Shown: positions 1-7,278 of the stretch, piece after piece | Layout of the letters: each line of letters begins with the position of its first letter | Numbering within the stretch: the first letter of the stretch is position 1 | Assembly: GCA_027488935.1 (NCBI GenBank) | Contig: JAIYAP010000068.1 | Location: 1-52,989, forward strand | Direction: 5' to 3' | Source: Saprospiraceae bacterium | GTDB lineage: Bacteria; Bacteroidota; Bacteroidia; Chitinophagales; Saprospiraceae | Length of the DNA: 52,989 bases | Made by a program: the position numbers and the translations under genes | The notes under the pieces: generated by a model | The model's input: only the letters and a program-made list of their open reading frames with translations | Databases searched by the model: none | What the model was told of the DNA's origin: nothing

Positions 1-1
1 G

Positions 2-169
2 ATAGAGAAAGAACGGAGAGGGCCTTTTTCTATGGCCGACATTAAAACACTGTATTTCAACGAACTAATGATCGATAGAGTTTTTGAAGTGTTTGCCAAT
101 ATCCCAAACCTCACAAAAAATCATCCGGCATTACAAATACTATATAATCTTGGCAAAATCGCAGCATAA
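2..169 (+). CDS. C-terminal end of an unrecognised protein (5' truncated)
   Basis: An open frame runs in from the left edge and stops with TAA at 167-169, giving about 55 codons. The visible residues include ADIKTLYFNELMIDRVFEVF and a short Lys/Asn-rich end. The composition looks like a soluble helical protein end. I do not recognise the family. An internal ATG lies at 32, but the frame is open upstream of it, so the piece is more likely the tail of a longer gene than a complete small one. Without the upstream sequence the function cannot be named. Confidence 0.4.
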   Translation: MEKERRGPFSMADIKTLYFNELMIDRVFEVFANIPNLTKNHPALQILYNLGKIAA

Positions 170-306
170 TTCTTCACGAACCATTGACTTTTTTAATTTA
201 TAGATACTATTTTGTACATACACCATCCAAGCCAATATTGGAGATTATCTTTATTTTACTGTTATTGGTGCCATTTTTTATGGTATGGTATTTTACCACT
301 TAAACC

Positions 307-432
307 ATGAGTTGTAGATTCATCGAGCGCTTCAGGAGTGAAGACTACGCGCGGCGGAAACCCCAAAAGTATCGAAAACAAGCAACACATCAAGTGGAAA
401 CTAACTCAATGAATCAATTAAATCCAAATTAA
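307..432 (+). CDS. possible 41-aa small ORF before the lipoprotein gene
   Basis: ATG at 307 opens a 41-codon frame (MSCRFIERFRSEDYARRKPQ...) that ends with TAA one base before the ATG of the lipoprotein gene at 434. It is rich in Arg, Lys and Gln, with no domain or signal peptide that I recognise. Its close spacing would fit translational coupling, but a frame this short can occur by chance. The rest of 170-433 is AT-rich DNA in which I see only a short palindrome (CCAATATTGG) and no convincing promoter. Confidence 0.2.
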   Translation: MSCRFIERFRSEDYARRKPQKYRKQATHQVETNSMNQLNPN

Positions 433-433
433 A

Positions 434-919
434 ATGAAAAAATTTACGTTCTTATTATTGGTTTTAATGCTTTGGTCGTGTAAAACTTTAAAGTTCTCAA
501 GTAGATCAAGCCAAACCATTCCAGTATCAATTGAGTTTGGAACTCAAATAAATGACCCGTTTGGCATTCCAGTAAAAAAGCCTTATGTCGATTTTATAAT
601 ACTTAACCTTGGGAAAGATTCAGTACATTTTGCGAATAACTATTTTAGAATAGATATCCCTCCTGTGATAAAAGAATCATTCAAATTTTTATACACAGAT
701 AATACCAATCGAGTTGAAGGCCAATTTTTAATTCCTAAGCATTATGAAGTTAAATACAAGGAAGTAATCAATGCTGAGACACTTGTGCCAGACACTATTT
801 ACCCATTTTATTATAAACGTCCAATCAGAACCGGCACTTGGAACTTTGAGGCAAATGGCAATAAAAAAACAGAAAACTACAACATCCAAATTGATTATAA
901 ATATATAGAAAAAAAATGA
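434..919 (+). CDS. small putative lipoprotein, unknown function
   Basis: The 161-aa product begins MKKFTFLLLVLMLWSCKT: basic start, hydrophobic core and a Cys at residue 16 in a lipobox-like setting (L-W-S-C), so it is probably cleaved by signal peptidase II and anchored in the envelope. The mature part is rich in beta-forming and Asn/Tyr/Lys residues and has no motif I recognise. The AT-rich codon use matches the surrounding accessory DNA and differs from the GC-richer genes after 4.4 kb. The gene has no obvious partner; the following 160 bp are AT-rich, and the next gene (hipA) converges on it. Function unknown. Confidence 0.65.
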   Translation: MKKFTFLLLVLMLWSCKTLKFSSRSSQTIPVSIEFGTQINDPFGIPVKKPYVDFIILNLGKDSVHFANNYFRIDIPPVIKESFKFLYTDNTNRVEGQFLIPKHYEVKYKEVINAETLVPDTIYPFYYKRPIRTGTWNFEANGNKKTENYNIQIDYKYIEKK

Positions 920-1081
920 AGAAACTTTGAATTTTAAAATAAATTCAACGATTTAAAATAAGGCAAACCTGTTCTTTCAAGCAATTGAAAAGAAATATAC
1001 AACTATTTGCTTAATAAAACTCAAAAAAATACCCCAAAATAGGCAATACACGGTCTCTATTATCTTGATAAACATAAATTT

Positions 1082-2302
1082 CTACCTACCAATCACCTTT
1101 TGAATACTGTTTTTTGAAGCACTTTTGACACCTGATGAAGCAGCATATTTTTTCCAATTATTCACTACATCTTGCACTTCATCAAGGATGGTACTTGCAT
1201 TCGTTACATTAAAATAATTTGCCAATTTCATTAAGTGGATTCTGGTAGGGTTAGCACTTTCGCCCGCTACCATGGTGCTATGCATACCATGCCCTGAATA
1301 TGAAAACGTTAAATCATAGGCAGGCGCCAATCGCCATTTGCCGGTGCCATCCATGAGAAAAGAAAAGTTTTTGCTGTGGTCGTCTCGGTTATTTGCAAAA
1401 ACATTGAAAGCTGCCAAACGTAATACTTTTTCATATGCCTTTACATCTCTTTCAAGTTGAAAGGCACAATCCATCAAATGACCATAATCTAAGGTGCTTA
1501 ACCTGAAATTATCGTGTATCATACCTGCTGCTGAATGCAAATGCAACCTGTTATTACCTTGTCTATCAAAACGTTTTGTACCAAAATAGGTGTTGCCCGA
1601 TTTGCTCTCAAAAAGCCGACAGTCACTCATCTCAATCCCTGCATCTATTGCCATTTTGTAATAAGCATATTCAATATTGGCAATATCCTTGCTATTTGAA
1701 GACGCAGGGAACTTGATGAGCCAATGCTCATACGGAGGGGGTAATTCTTTTTCAGCACCAATAAGATGGTGCGTGTCAGGATTGTAGCCAACCAAAATTT
1801 TAGGACGAGCACCACCAGATGACCCACCTAATCTGAATATTTCATCCAATACATCCGTTGCCAAACCCGCAATGATCTGCTTGGTGGATCTGGCAATTTC
1901 ATCTAACTCAATCTGAAACTGGTCCGCATGGTCAATAGATATTTCAGGTCTGTAAATCAATGCACCCATGCCTTGCGTACCAATGTATGCCAATCTATCC
2001 AGTGGCGATAGATTAGCAATGGAAATACCACGTGCTGCTAAGGCTCTATCCAACAGTAATTTGCCCCAGCCATCTGGCAAGGAATCGGCAAATACTCCGA
2101 ACAAGCCCTCAAAAGGTATTTCATTGGCCTGGTTAATGCCCGTGTTAAATTTGAGTTTGATCGGCGAAATTTCCAAGCCCCTTTTCTGAAACTCTTGGTA
2201 ATATTTAAAATAGATAAGTTTGTCATCACTTACCAATTCACCCACCGCAATTTCTTCTGCATCAAACTGAATGGAAACAAATATCTTTTTTACCGGCTCC
2301 AT
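1082..2302 (-). CDS. hipA: HipA-family serine/threonine kinase toxin
   Basis: This 406-aa protein has the HipA layout. The N-terminal subdomain includes FADSLPDGWG and LDRLAYIGTQGMGAL. A Gly-rich GGSSGGARPK loop binds ATP and GTKRFDR follows. The catalytic segment NNRDDHSKNF matches the NxDxHxKN signature, followed by the APAYDLTFS metal-binding region. HipA kinases of this type phosphorylate tRNA synthetases or other translation factors and arrest growth; that target is family knowledge, not visible here. All catalytic motifs look intact. The start codon overlaps the stop codon of hipB by one base (TAATG), so toxin translation is probably coupled to the antitoxin gene upstream. Confidence 0.9.
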   Translation of the reverse strand: MEPVKKIFVSIQFDAEEIAVGELVSDDKLIYFKYYQEFQKRGLEISPIKLKFNTGINQANEIPFEGLFGVFADSLPDGWGKLLLDRALAARGISIANLSPLDRLAYIGTQGMGALIYRPEISIDHADQFQIELDEIARSTKQIIAGLATDVLDEIFRLGGSSGGARPKILVGYNPDTHHLIGAEKELPPPYEHWLIKFPASSNSKDIANIEYAYYKMAIDAGIEMSDCRLFESKSGNTYFGTKRFDRQGNNRLHLHSAAGMIHDNFRLSTLDYGHLMDCAFQLERDVKAYEKVLRLAAFNVFANNRDDHSKNFSFLMDGTGKWRLAPAYDLTFSYSGHGMHSTMVAGESANPTRIHLMKLANYFNVTNASTILDEVQDVVNNWKKYAASSGVKSASKNSIQKVIGR

Positions 2303-2589
2303 TACCTGCGTGTTTTATCGCTGAATAATTTTTCGATGGCTTCCAAATTTTCAATAGGTCTGAATATCGTATCAAAATCGTTGAGACGATTCAGTACATC
2401 CGCTAAAAGCAGCAACGATTCTAACGAAATCTGACCTGTTGTTTCAAAGCGTTTTAGGCTGCCCAAGGAAACCCCGGAACGTCTGGCTAGTTCACTTTGA
2501 GTATACCCCCATTGTTTTCTCAATACCTTATGTCGTTGGGCAATTTCTTGCAAAACATCAACAGGTTTTTTGTTTAATCCAAATTTCAT
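2302..2589 (-). CDS. hipB: HipB-like XRE-family antitoxin
   Basis: This 95-aa protein carries an XRE/Cro helix-turn-helix at about residues 17-68 (LRKQWGYTQSELARRSGVSL is the recognition region), followed by a short C-terminal extension that would cover the HipA toxin. It is the first gene of a two-gene operon and ends in a one-base overlap with hipA. Antitoxins of this family neutralise HipA and repress their own promoter through paired operators. A matching inverted repeat lies directly upstream (2602-2656). The start at 2589 is preferred because the domain begins soon after it and the promoter -7 box ends about 20 bp upstream. Confidence 0.9.
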   Translation of the reverse strand: MKFGLNKKPVDVLQEIAQRHKVLRKQWGYTQSELARRSGVSLGSLKRFETTGQISLESLLLLADVLNRLNDFDTIFRPIENLEAIEKLFSDKTRR

Positions 2590-2593
2590 GGCT

Positions 2594-2656
2594 TAGATAA
2601 TATTTTAGCCAAAAGTACAATTTTTAAATGATTATAGATAATATATTGGCTAAAAT
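2594..2656 (-). promoter_or_regulatory. hipBA promoter with paired operator half-sites
   Basis: An 11-bp inverted repeat, ATTTTAGCCAA (2602-2612) and TTGGCTAAAAT (2646-2656), has centres 44 bp apart, about four helical turns. A 10-bp direct repeat TAGATAATAT also occurs twice (2594-2603 and 2635-2644), 41 bp apart. On the minus strand TACTTTTG (2617-2610) matches the Bacteroidota -7 consensus TAnnTTTG and overlaps the near half-site. Two bound HipB dimers would therefore cover the promoter. The repeats are seen directly; binding is inferred. Confidence 0.7.
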
Positions 2657-2748
2657 TTTTCAAAAAGCCATCTATATCTTAAGGTGTAAGAGGCCAAGCA
2701 ACCCATACTTCTTCACCCGTTTTATTTCCGGCGATTCTTCCCGCGCTA

Positions 2749-2877
2749 TTACTGACTAAGCCTATATAACTCCTGGGCATCCAGTTCCAGCGGCTCGGTG
2801 CGGGTTTTGCCATTATAGGTAAATGATTGGGTGATATTGTCCTGCTTGTTGTTTTCCCCAATTTGGTGCAGGTACAA
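2749..2877 (-). pseudogene. possible remnant of a protein C-terminus
   Basis: A 42-codon frame without a start codon encodes NITQSFTYNGKTRTEPLELD followed by AQELYRLSQ and a stop. The residues look protein-like, unlike typical random frames, but an in-frame stop lies immediately upstream and no start is present. It may be the surviving end of a decayed gene in this accessory segment. I do not recognise the family. A chance frame cannot be excluded. Confidence 0.25.
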
Positions 2878-2935
2878 TTAAGAAAGGTTTATATTGCAAA
2901 TCACTCGGCTTTTTTTCACCTTTGTCTCAACCATC

Positions 2936-2973
2936 CAGAGGGATGGCTTTTATAAATAAATGCCATCCCTCTG
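2936..2973. repeat. 12-bp perfect inverted repeat (hairpin)
   Basis: CAGAGGGATGGC (2936-2947) pairs perfectly with GCCATCCCTCTG (2962-2973) around a 14-nt AT-rich loop. No T-run follows on either strand, so it is not a classical intrinsic terminator. It sits about 50 bp upstream of the MbtH-like gene and could be a leader hairpin or an operator. Confidence 0.55.
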
Positions 2974-3021
2974 AATGACCCATATTTTGACCATATCAAC
3001 GCACTTTTAAATTTCCTTACT

Positions 3022-3357
3022 ATGGCTTTGGATAATAATGAAGACCTTACCGTTTACAGAGTTGTGGTCAACCACGAAGAACAGTACAGTATTTTGCCCG
3101 ACTATAAGGAAAATCCGTTGGGCTGGGGAGATGCTGGCAAAACTGGGTCAAAAGAGGAATGCCTGATCTATATCAAGGAGACTTGGACCGATGTTCGACC
3201 CTTAGACCTCCGCAAGATAATGGAAATGGCCGAGCATGAGCATGATGAGCCAAAGCATGATGAGCAAGAGCATGATGAGCAAGACATGGATGAGCAAGAC
3301 ATGGACGAGCAAGACTTGGATGAACAAGACTTAGACGAGCATGACCATAATCCGTGA
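3022..3357 (+). CDS. MbtH-like protein with an acidic repetitive tail
   Basis: Residues 11-64 match the MbtH family, the small partners that activate adenylation domains of nonribosomal peptide synthetases. The conserved pattern is N17-x-E19-x-Q21-x-S23, P26, P32-x-G34-W35, C47 and W55-T56-D57-x-R59-P60. The first conserved Trp of the family (SxWP) is Leu25 here. MbtH proteins are usually about 60-75 aa; this one is 111 aa because a tail of Asp, Glu, Gln and His made of five-residue repeats follows residue 68. No synthetase, thioesterase or siderophore gene is visible in the window, so the partner must be elsewhere or absent. Family assignment is firm; function of the tail is unknown. Confidence 0.85.
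   Translation: MALDNNEDLTVYRVVVNHEEQYSILPDYKENPLGWGDAGKTGSKEECLIYIKETWTDVRPLDLRKIMEMAEHEHDEPKHDEQEHDEQDMDEQDMDEQDLDEQDLDEHDHNP
3241..3345 (+). repeat. seven 15-bp tandem units inside the MbtH-like gene
   Basis: Seven units of exactly five codons encode [30 protein letters not shown] and LDEHD. DNA identity between neighbouring units is high (for example catgatgagcaagac beside atggatgagcaagac). Because 15 is a multiple of three, copy-number change by slippage would lengthen or shorten the tail without breaking the frame. Confidence 0.9.
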
Positions 3358-3435
3358 ATGTCCTCAGTATCTCGGCCTTCTAATGGGATGCTAACTGTTG
3401 TTTGTTTTGCGACGGCAACTTGTTCGCACCTCAAA

Positions 3436-3709
3436 ATGATTGCACCTATAAAACTAACTGAAAATGGTCAGAAAATGCCCTTTTTATACCGGCTATAGAC
3501 CTTTGTTTAATTTTATCAATAACCTGAAAACTTCAGGTCAGATTAATTGGATTCATCAAGATCAATTTAATCTGGGAGAAGATGGGGCGGTTGAAATTAC
3601 ATTCCTAAATCAAAATTATTTGGGAGAAGATTTTGATGTTGGGAAAACATTCTTTTTTGGATAGGGAATGGCACCCTTAGGTGAAGGGGTTGTTAAGGCA
3701 ATATTATAG
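3436..3709 (+). pseudogene. broken small EF-Tu domain III-like gene
   Basis: Two frames together reconstruct one protein. ATG at 3436 gives MIAPIKLTENGQK; a shift near 3470 moves into the frame reading KCPFYTGYRPLFNF and on to NQNYLGEDFDVGKTFFFG. That frame has TAG at 3662-3664 and then continues GMAPLGEGVVKAIL to a final TAG at 3707. TENG...GYRPLF near the start and GEGVV near the end resemble the C-terminal beta-barrel domain of EF-Tu, known also as a stand-alone small protein. A one- or two-base indel plus a Glu-to-amber change would explain both lesions. An intact 66-aa frame from 3464 remains, but it lacks both ends of the domain. Confidence 0.55.
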
Positions 3710-3755
3710 CATACAACTTCAACTGGCTCAATCTCGCCCGGCCAGATCCTTCCGT

Positions 3756-3812
3756 CCGTTTCTTTCCCTTTAAGATTCCTGGTAATGGATGAGTGGTTCG
3801 GGAAAGAAACGG
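3756..3812. repeat. 13-bp perfect inverted repeat with 31-nt spacer
   Basis: CCGTTTCTTTCCC (3756-3768) is repeated in inverted orientation as GGGAAAGAAACGG (3800-3812). The arms are unrelated to the palindrome family that starts 35 bp later. The spacer has no obvious gene. It may be part of the 3' region of the broken EF-Tu-like gene or an independent structural element. Confidence 0.5.
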
Positions 3813-3846
3813 GCCCCAAACCAAGCAACCCATCCCACTGGACATT

Positions 3847-3944
3847 TTTCGCGCAGATGCTACACGGATTGTTTTTCCCAGATGTTACGCGGATTTTTTC
3901 TGCGTAACATCTGGGCTTTTTTTCTGTGTAACATCTGCGCGAAA
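3847..3944. repeat. nested long palindrome, member 1 of the dispersed family
   Basis: The outer arms TTTCGCGCAGATG... (3847-3868) and ...CATCTGCGCGAAA (3923-3944) match at about 20 of 22 positions. Inside them CCCAGATGTTACGCGGA pairs with TCTGCGTAACATCTGGG with one mismatch. The four arms carry variants of one unit (CAGATGTTACACGGA), separated by T-rich stretches. It lies between the broken EF-Tu-like gene and the convergent 90-aa gene. The closest relative in the window is at 19225-19320. Confidence 0.8.
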
Positions 3945-3959
3945 CAAAAAGTCAAAGCA

Positions 3960-4232
3960 TCAAACCCGAACCGCCTTCCCATCTTCAATCCGCAAACAAA
4001 TATCCTCCCCTGGCTTTGTGCCCGGATACGTACGCAAATGAAACCGCAGTTCGCGGCTATCGTCCGACCATTTGATACTGCCAGCGTCTTCCATGCTGCC
4101 CCCTTCATACAATGTATTTCCTGTAGCAACTTCTTTTAAAAGAGGCGAACAAACCCAATGCGACATGCGCATTTCATTGCAACCTAAATAAAGAATATAT
4201 AATCCGTCTGGAGATGGGTATTCTTCTTGCAT
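3960..4232 (-). CDS. conserved-looking 90-aa protein, unknown function
   Basis: The 90-aa product starts MQEEYPSPDGLYILYLGCNE and contains WSDDSRELRFHLRTYPG. The opening SPDGLYILYL and the WSDDSREL segment resemble single blades of a PD40/WD40-like beta-propeller strand pattern, but one blade cannot make a propeller, so this is only a resemblance. There is no signal peptide or membrane segment. A -7-like box (TAAATTTG) lies about 40 bp upstream of the start. The gene stands alone next to a palindromic repeat. Function unknown. Confidence 0.6.
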   Translation of the reverse strand: MQEEYPSPDGLYILYLGCNEMRMSHWVCSPLLKEVATGNTLYEGGSMEDAGSIKWSDDSRELRFHLRTYPGTKPGEDICLRIEDGKAVRV

Positions 4233-4270
4233 AAAGGTATTTTTTATGATTTATTGGATAAAAACAAATG

Positions 4271-4278
4271 CAAATTTA
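4271..4278 (-). promoter_or_regulatory. candidate -7 box for the 90-aa gene
   Basis: Minus-strand TAAATTTG fits the Bacteroidota TAnnTTTG consensus. It would start transcription about 30 bp before the ATG at 4232. A clear -33 TTTG at the usual distance was not seen. Confidence 0.4.
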
Positions 4279-4451
4279 GGCAAATTACTTTCTTTGTGCA
4301 TGCACCGGAGATATTAATGATCCCGCTTTTATAGTCAACGCAAAGTGGTTATGAAAACATCAGTATTCTAATCCATTGAAAATCAATTTTTATCCATCAA
4401 TCCTTCAAATCCATTTAAATCCGGGTAAAAAATTACCCTACACCTGTCAAC

Positions 4452-6041
4452 ATGAAAAAACAATCGAAAACCCAACTTTTTGCCAGTCTGCGCAAAGCCT
4501 TTCAATTGGCCCTGGAAGCCAACCGCAAAGGCGTAAGCAGCGAAGAAATCGTGCAACGCGCCGAGGAACACACCATGGCACGTCGAAAATTCCTGGAAAC
4601 CGCTGGTAAAGCCATTTTAGTCGGCGGTGCGGCTACCATGCTGCCTGGCACTGTGCACGCTCGTTCGCTGTTCGACAAACGCCCACCGCGTATTGTCATT
4701 GTGGGCGGCGGTATTGCAGGTCTGAGCGCCTTGCATGCCTTCAAAAAAGCGGGATTGGAAGCGACCATTTATGAAGCCTCTAACCGCACGGGTGGACGAA
4801 TGTTTTCGGTACAAAACGCGATGGGACCAGGCACCTGGACCGAATTTGGCGGCGAATTTGTGGATACCAACCATAAAGATATGTGGGACCTGGCCAATGA
4901 ATTCAAATTAGAATACATTGATTACGGACAGGCATCGGAAGAAAAACTAACCAAAGAAGCCTTCTTTTTTGAAGGAAAACACCATACGTTAACTGAAGTG
5001 GTAGAAGCATTTCGGGGCTTCGCCGACAAAATTGCGGCCGATGCCGAACGCTTGCCGGATGATTTGGGCTTCAACACCAAAGATCCATACGTGATTGGAC
5101 TCGACCGGATGTCGATGTCCGAATACCTGGAAAAAATTGGGGCGCAGGGCTGGATCAAACGCTTTATTGAGGTGAGTTATGAATCGGAATACGGATTGTC
5201 GCCGGAAGTGCAATCGAGCATCAACCTGAGTATTTGGATTGGTACGGATACCACAGGCGGTAAATTTGAATTGTTTGGCGAAAGCGACGAACGCTATAAA
5301 ATACGCGGTGGCAATCAGCGCATTCCCGATGCTTTGGCGGCTAAATATGCGGGTAATATTCAACTAAACCGCACTTTGGAGGCGATCACGCAAACCCGCA
5401 GCGGACTGAAGTTGCAGTTCTCGGGCCTGCGCGCACCCGTGAAAGCCGATTATGTGGTGATGACCATTCCGTTTACCAAATTGCGGCAGGTTGACGTTCG
5501 ATTGCCCCTTTCGGAGGTAAAAAAACGCAACATCGACACCCTGGGCTATGGCACCAATGCCAAATTGATGCTCGGCATGACCGATCACTTTTGGCGCGGT
5601 AAAGGCTACCAGGGCCTTTGTTATTCCGACAATGGCATTCCAAATGGCTGGGACAATGCACAATTGCAAAATGCCGATCAGCAAGTGGCTGGTTTGTCTA
5701 TTTTGTTTGGCGGTCCGTCGGGTGTAAAGGTGGGTGAAGGCTCGGTGGAAGCCCAAAAAGACATTTATTTGAAAAAATGGGATCAGATTTTCCCGGGCGC
5801 CATTGCGCATTACAACGGCAAGTCGGCGCGTATGCATTGGCCTTCTTACCAATATAATTTGGGCAGTTACATTTGTTATACGACCGGTCAGTACACCAGC
5901 ATTGCGGGCGCGGAAGTGTTGCCGGTGGGCAATGTATATTTTGCTGGCGAACATTGCGGTGGCGATTTTTCGGGCTTTATGAACGGTGCGGCTTTGAGTG
6001 GCCGGGAAGCGGCGGAGGCGATTGTGGAAAAAGTGAAATAA
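4452..6041 (+). CDS. Tat-exported flavin amine oxidase
   Basis: This 529-aa protein belongs to the flavin monoamine oxidase / L-amino acid oxidase family. The FAD-binding Rossmann motif is GGGIAG at residues 85-90, followed by EASNRTGGRMF, which holds the ADP ribose. The C-terminal FAD motif is VYFAGEHCGGDFSGFMNGAA. Such enzymes oxidise an amine or amino acid to an imine, releasing hydrogen peroxide; the substrate cannot be read from sequence. ARRKFLETAGKAIL (residues 43-56) is a twin-arginine signal, so the folded holoenzyme is probably exported. Unusually, 42 charged residues come before the twin arginines; the second ATG at residue 42 (4575) could be the real start and would leave a normal Tat signal. 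Confidence 0.85.
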   Translation: MKKQSKTQLFASLRKAFQLALEANRKGVSSEEIVQRAEEHTMARRKFLETAGKAILVGGAATMLPGTVHARSLFDKRPPRIVIVGGGIAGLSALHAFKKAGLEATIYEASNRTGGRMFSVQNAMGPGTWTEFGGEFVDTNHKDMWDLANEFKLEYIDYGQASEEKLTKEAFFFEGKHHTLTEVVEAFRGFADKIAADAERLPDDLGFNTKDPYVIGLDRMSMSEYLEKIGAQGWIKRFIEVSYESEYGLSPEVQSSINLSIWIGTDTTGGKFELFGESDERYKIRGGNQRIPDALAAKYAGNIQLNRTLEAITQTRSGLKLQFSGLRAPVKADYVVMTIPFTKLRQVDVRLPLSEVKKRNIDTLGYGTNAKLMLGMTDHFWRGKGYQGLCYSDNGIPNGWDNAQLQNADQQVAGLSILFGGPSGVKVGEGSVEAQKDIYLKKWDQIFPGAIAHYNGKSARMHWPSYQYNLGSYICYTTGQYTSIAGAEVLPVGNVYFAGEHCGGDFSGFMNGAALSGREAAEAIVEKVK

Positions 6042-6047
6042 ATCGGG

Positions 6048-6075
6048 TTTTCCGTGATCAATTTTTGTATCTTTG
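6048..6075 (+). promoter_or_regulatory. promoter of the DUF4143 ATPase gene
   Basis: TATCTTTG at 6068-6075 is a full match to the TAnnTTTG -7 box, with a T-rich -33-like stretch at about 6048. Transcription would begin near 6082, which excludes starts upstream of that point and supports the ATG at 6112. Confidence 0.6.
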
Positions 6076-6111
6076 GCCGTAATATTGAAATGCCACTTCG
6101 AATTTACGGCC

Positions 6112-7278
6112 ATGATACAAAGATTGATCACTTCCACCTTATTGGAGTATTTGCAACATTTTCCGGCCGTTGGCCTGATAGGAGCGCGGCAAGTGGGAAA
6201 AACCACCTTGGCGAAGTCTTTATCGACTCAATTCTCAAATCCGGTCAGGTATTTTGATTTGGAGCGTTTGGAGGATTTTCAGTTGTTGAGCGGCGACCCT
6301 GGCTTTTTTCTTAGTCAGTACGAAAACGATTGTGTGATCATAGATGAAGTGCAGCGTTTACCGGCACTTTTTTCCGAATTACGTGCATTAATAGATCAAA
6401 AACGTACGAATGGCCGGTTTTTATTGTTGGGCTCTGCGGCGCCACTATTGATGAAGCAAAGCGCTGATTCGCTGGCGGGGAGGATTGCCTATCTGACCAT
6501 GCACCCGTTTCATTTGTTGGAAGTAGGCGATGCGCAAACTGATATTCGAAACCATTGGTGGCGGGGAGGATTTCCAGATGCCTGGCTTGCCGAAAACGAT
6601 GCCTGGAGCATGACCTGGCGGGAGCAGTTTATTCGAACGTATGTGGAACGCGATTTGCCTTTTTTGGGTTTGCGCACAGACCCGGTTCGGTTTAGTATTT
6701 TTTTACAAATGCTGGCCAGTGTCAATGGCCAATTGTGGAACGCAGAATCCATTGGACGCTCTCTGGGTACTTCGGGCAATACCGTCAAAACCTATTTAGA
6801 TTTTCTGGAAAGTTCCTTTTTTGTGCATGTTTTGCGTCCATATTTTGCAAACCCAGGCAAAAGATTGGTAAAATCGCCGAAAGTGTACATCCGCGATACG
6901 GGTATTTTGCATGCCTTGACCGGCGTGTTGGCACCCGAAGATTTACCCGTTTTTGCGCAGGCCGGGAATTCCTGGGAAGGATACGTTATTGGGCAAATAT
7001 TACAGATTTTACCTTCGGGTTTGCATCCTTATTTCTATCGAACGGCAGATGGCACTGAATGCGACCTCATTTTGGTGCGCGGACTGGAACCTATTGCCTG
7101 CATTGAAATTAAATTGGGTACCGTGGTAAGTGCTTCGCGCAATTTCCGCACTTGTATTGCTGATCTTGGTACGCGGCATAATTTTATCATCAACTATGCT
7201 TCGGAGGCTTATCAATTGACAGAAAATATCACAGTGGTGGGGCTTTTGGGGTTTTTGAGGGGGAATTATTTGCAATAA
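6112..7278 (+). CDS. AAA ATPase of the DUF4143 family
   Basis: This 388-aa protein starts MIQRLITSTLLEYLQHFP. The Walker A motif GARQVGKTT is followed by Walker B CVIIDEVQ, and the C-terminal half is the DUF4143 domain, whose fold resembles a restriction-type nuclease (for example PYFYRTADGTECDLILVRG and CIEIKLG). Members are widespread, often mobile-associated, and biologically poorly defined. A longer reading from TTG at 6073 is rejected because that codon lies within the -7 box. The last codon and stop run straight into a long palindromic repeat, and the next gene converges from the other strand. Confidence 0.85.
   Translation: MIQRLITSTLLEYLQHFPAVGLIGARQVGKTTLAKSLSTQFSNPVRYFDLERLEDFQLLSGDPGFFLSQYENDCVIIDEVQRLPALFSELRALIDQKRTNGRFLLLGSAAPLLMKQSADSLAGRIAYLTMHPFHLLEVGDAQTDIRNHWWRGGFPDAWLAENDAWSMTWREQFIRTYVERDLPFLGLRTDPVRFSIFLQMLASVNGQLWNAESIGRSLGTSGNTVKTYLDFLESSFFVHVLRPYFANPGKRLVKSPKVYIRDTGILHALTGVLAPEDLPVFAQAGNSWEGYVIGQILQILPSGLHPYFYRTADGTECDLILVRGLEPIACIEIKLGTVVSASRNFRTCIADLGTRHNFIINYASEAYQLTENITVVGLLGFLRGNYLQ

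Noticed and set aside
3168-3434. Minus-strand frame with Ser-Cys-Ser repeats
   Set aside because: It is the antisense reading of the 15-bp tandem units in the MbtH-like gene; the Cys/Ser pattern is a by-product.
3662-3664. Programmed readthrough or recoding of the TAG in the EF-Tu-like gene
   Set aside because: A second lesion (frameshift near 3470) is also needed and the codon is TAG, not TGA, so decay is simpler.
5364-6206. 280-codon minus-strand frame
   Set aside because: It lies opposite the amine oxidase gene, has unnatural composition and no motif.
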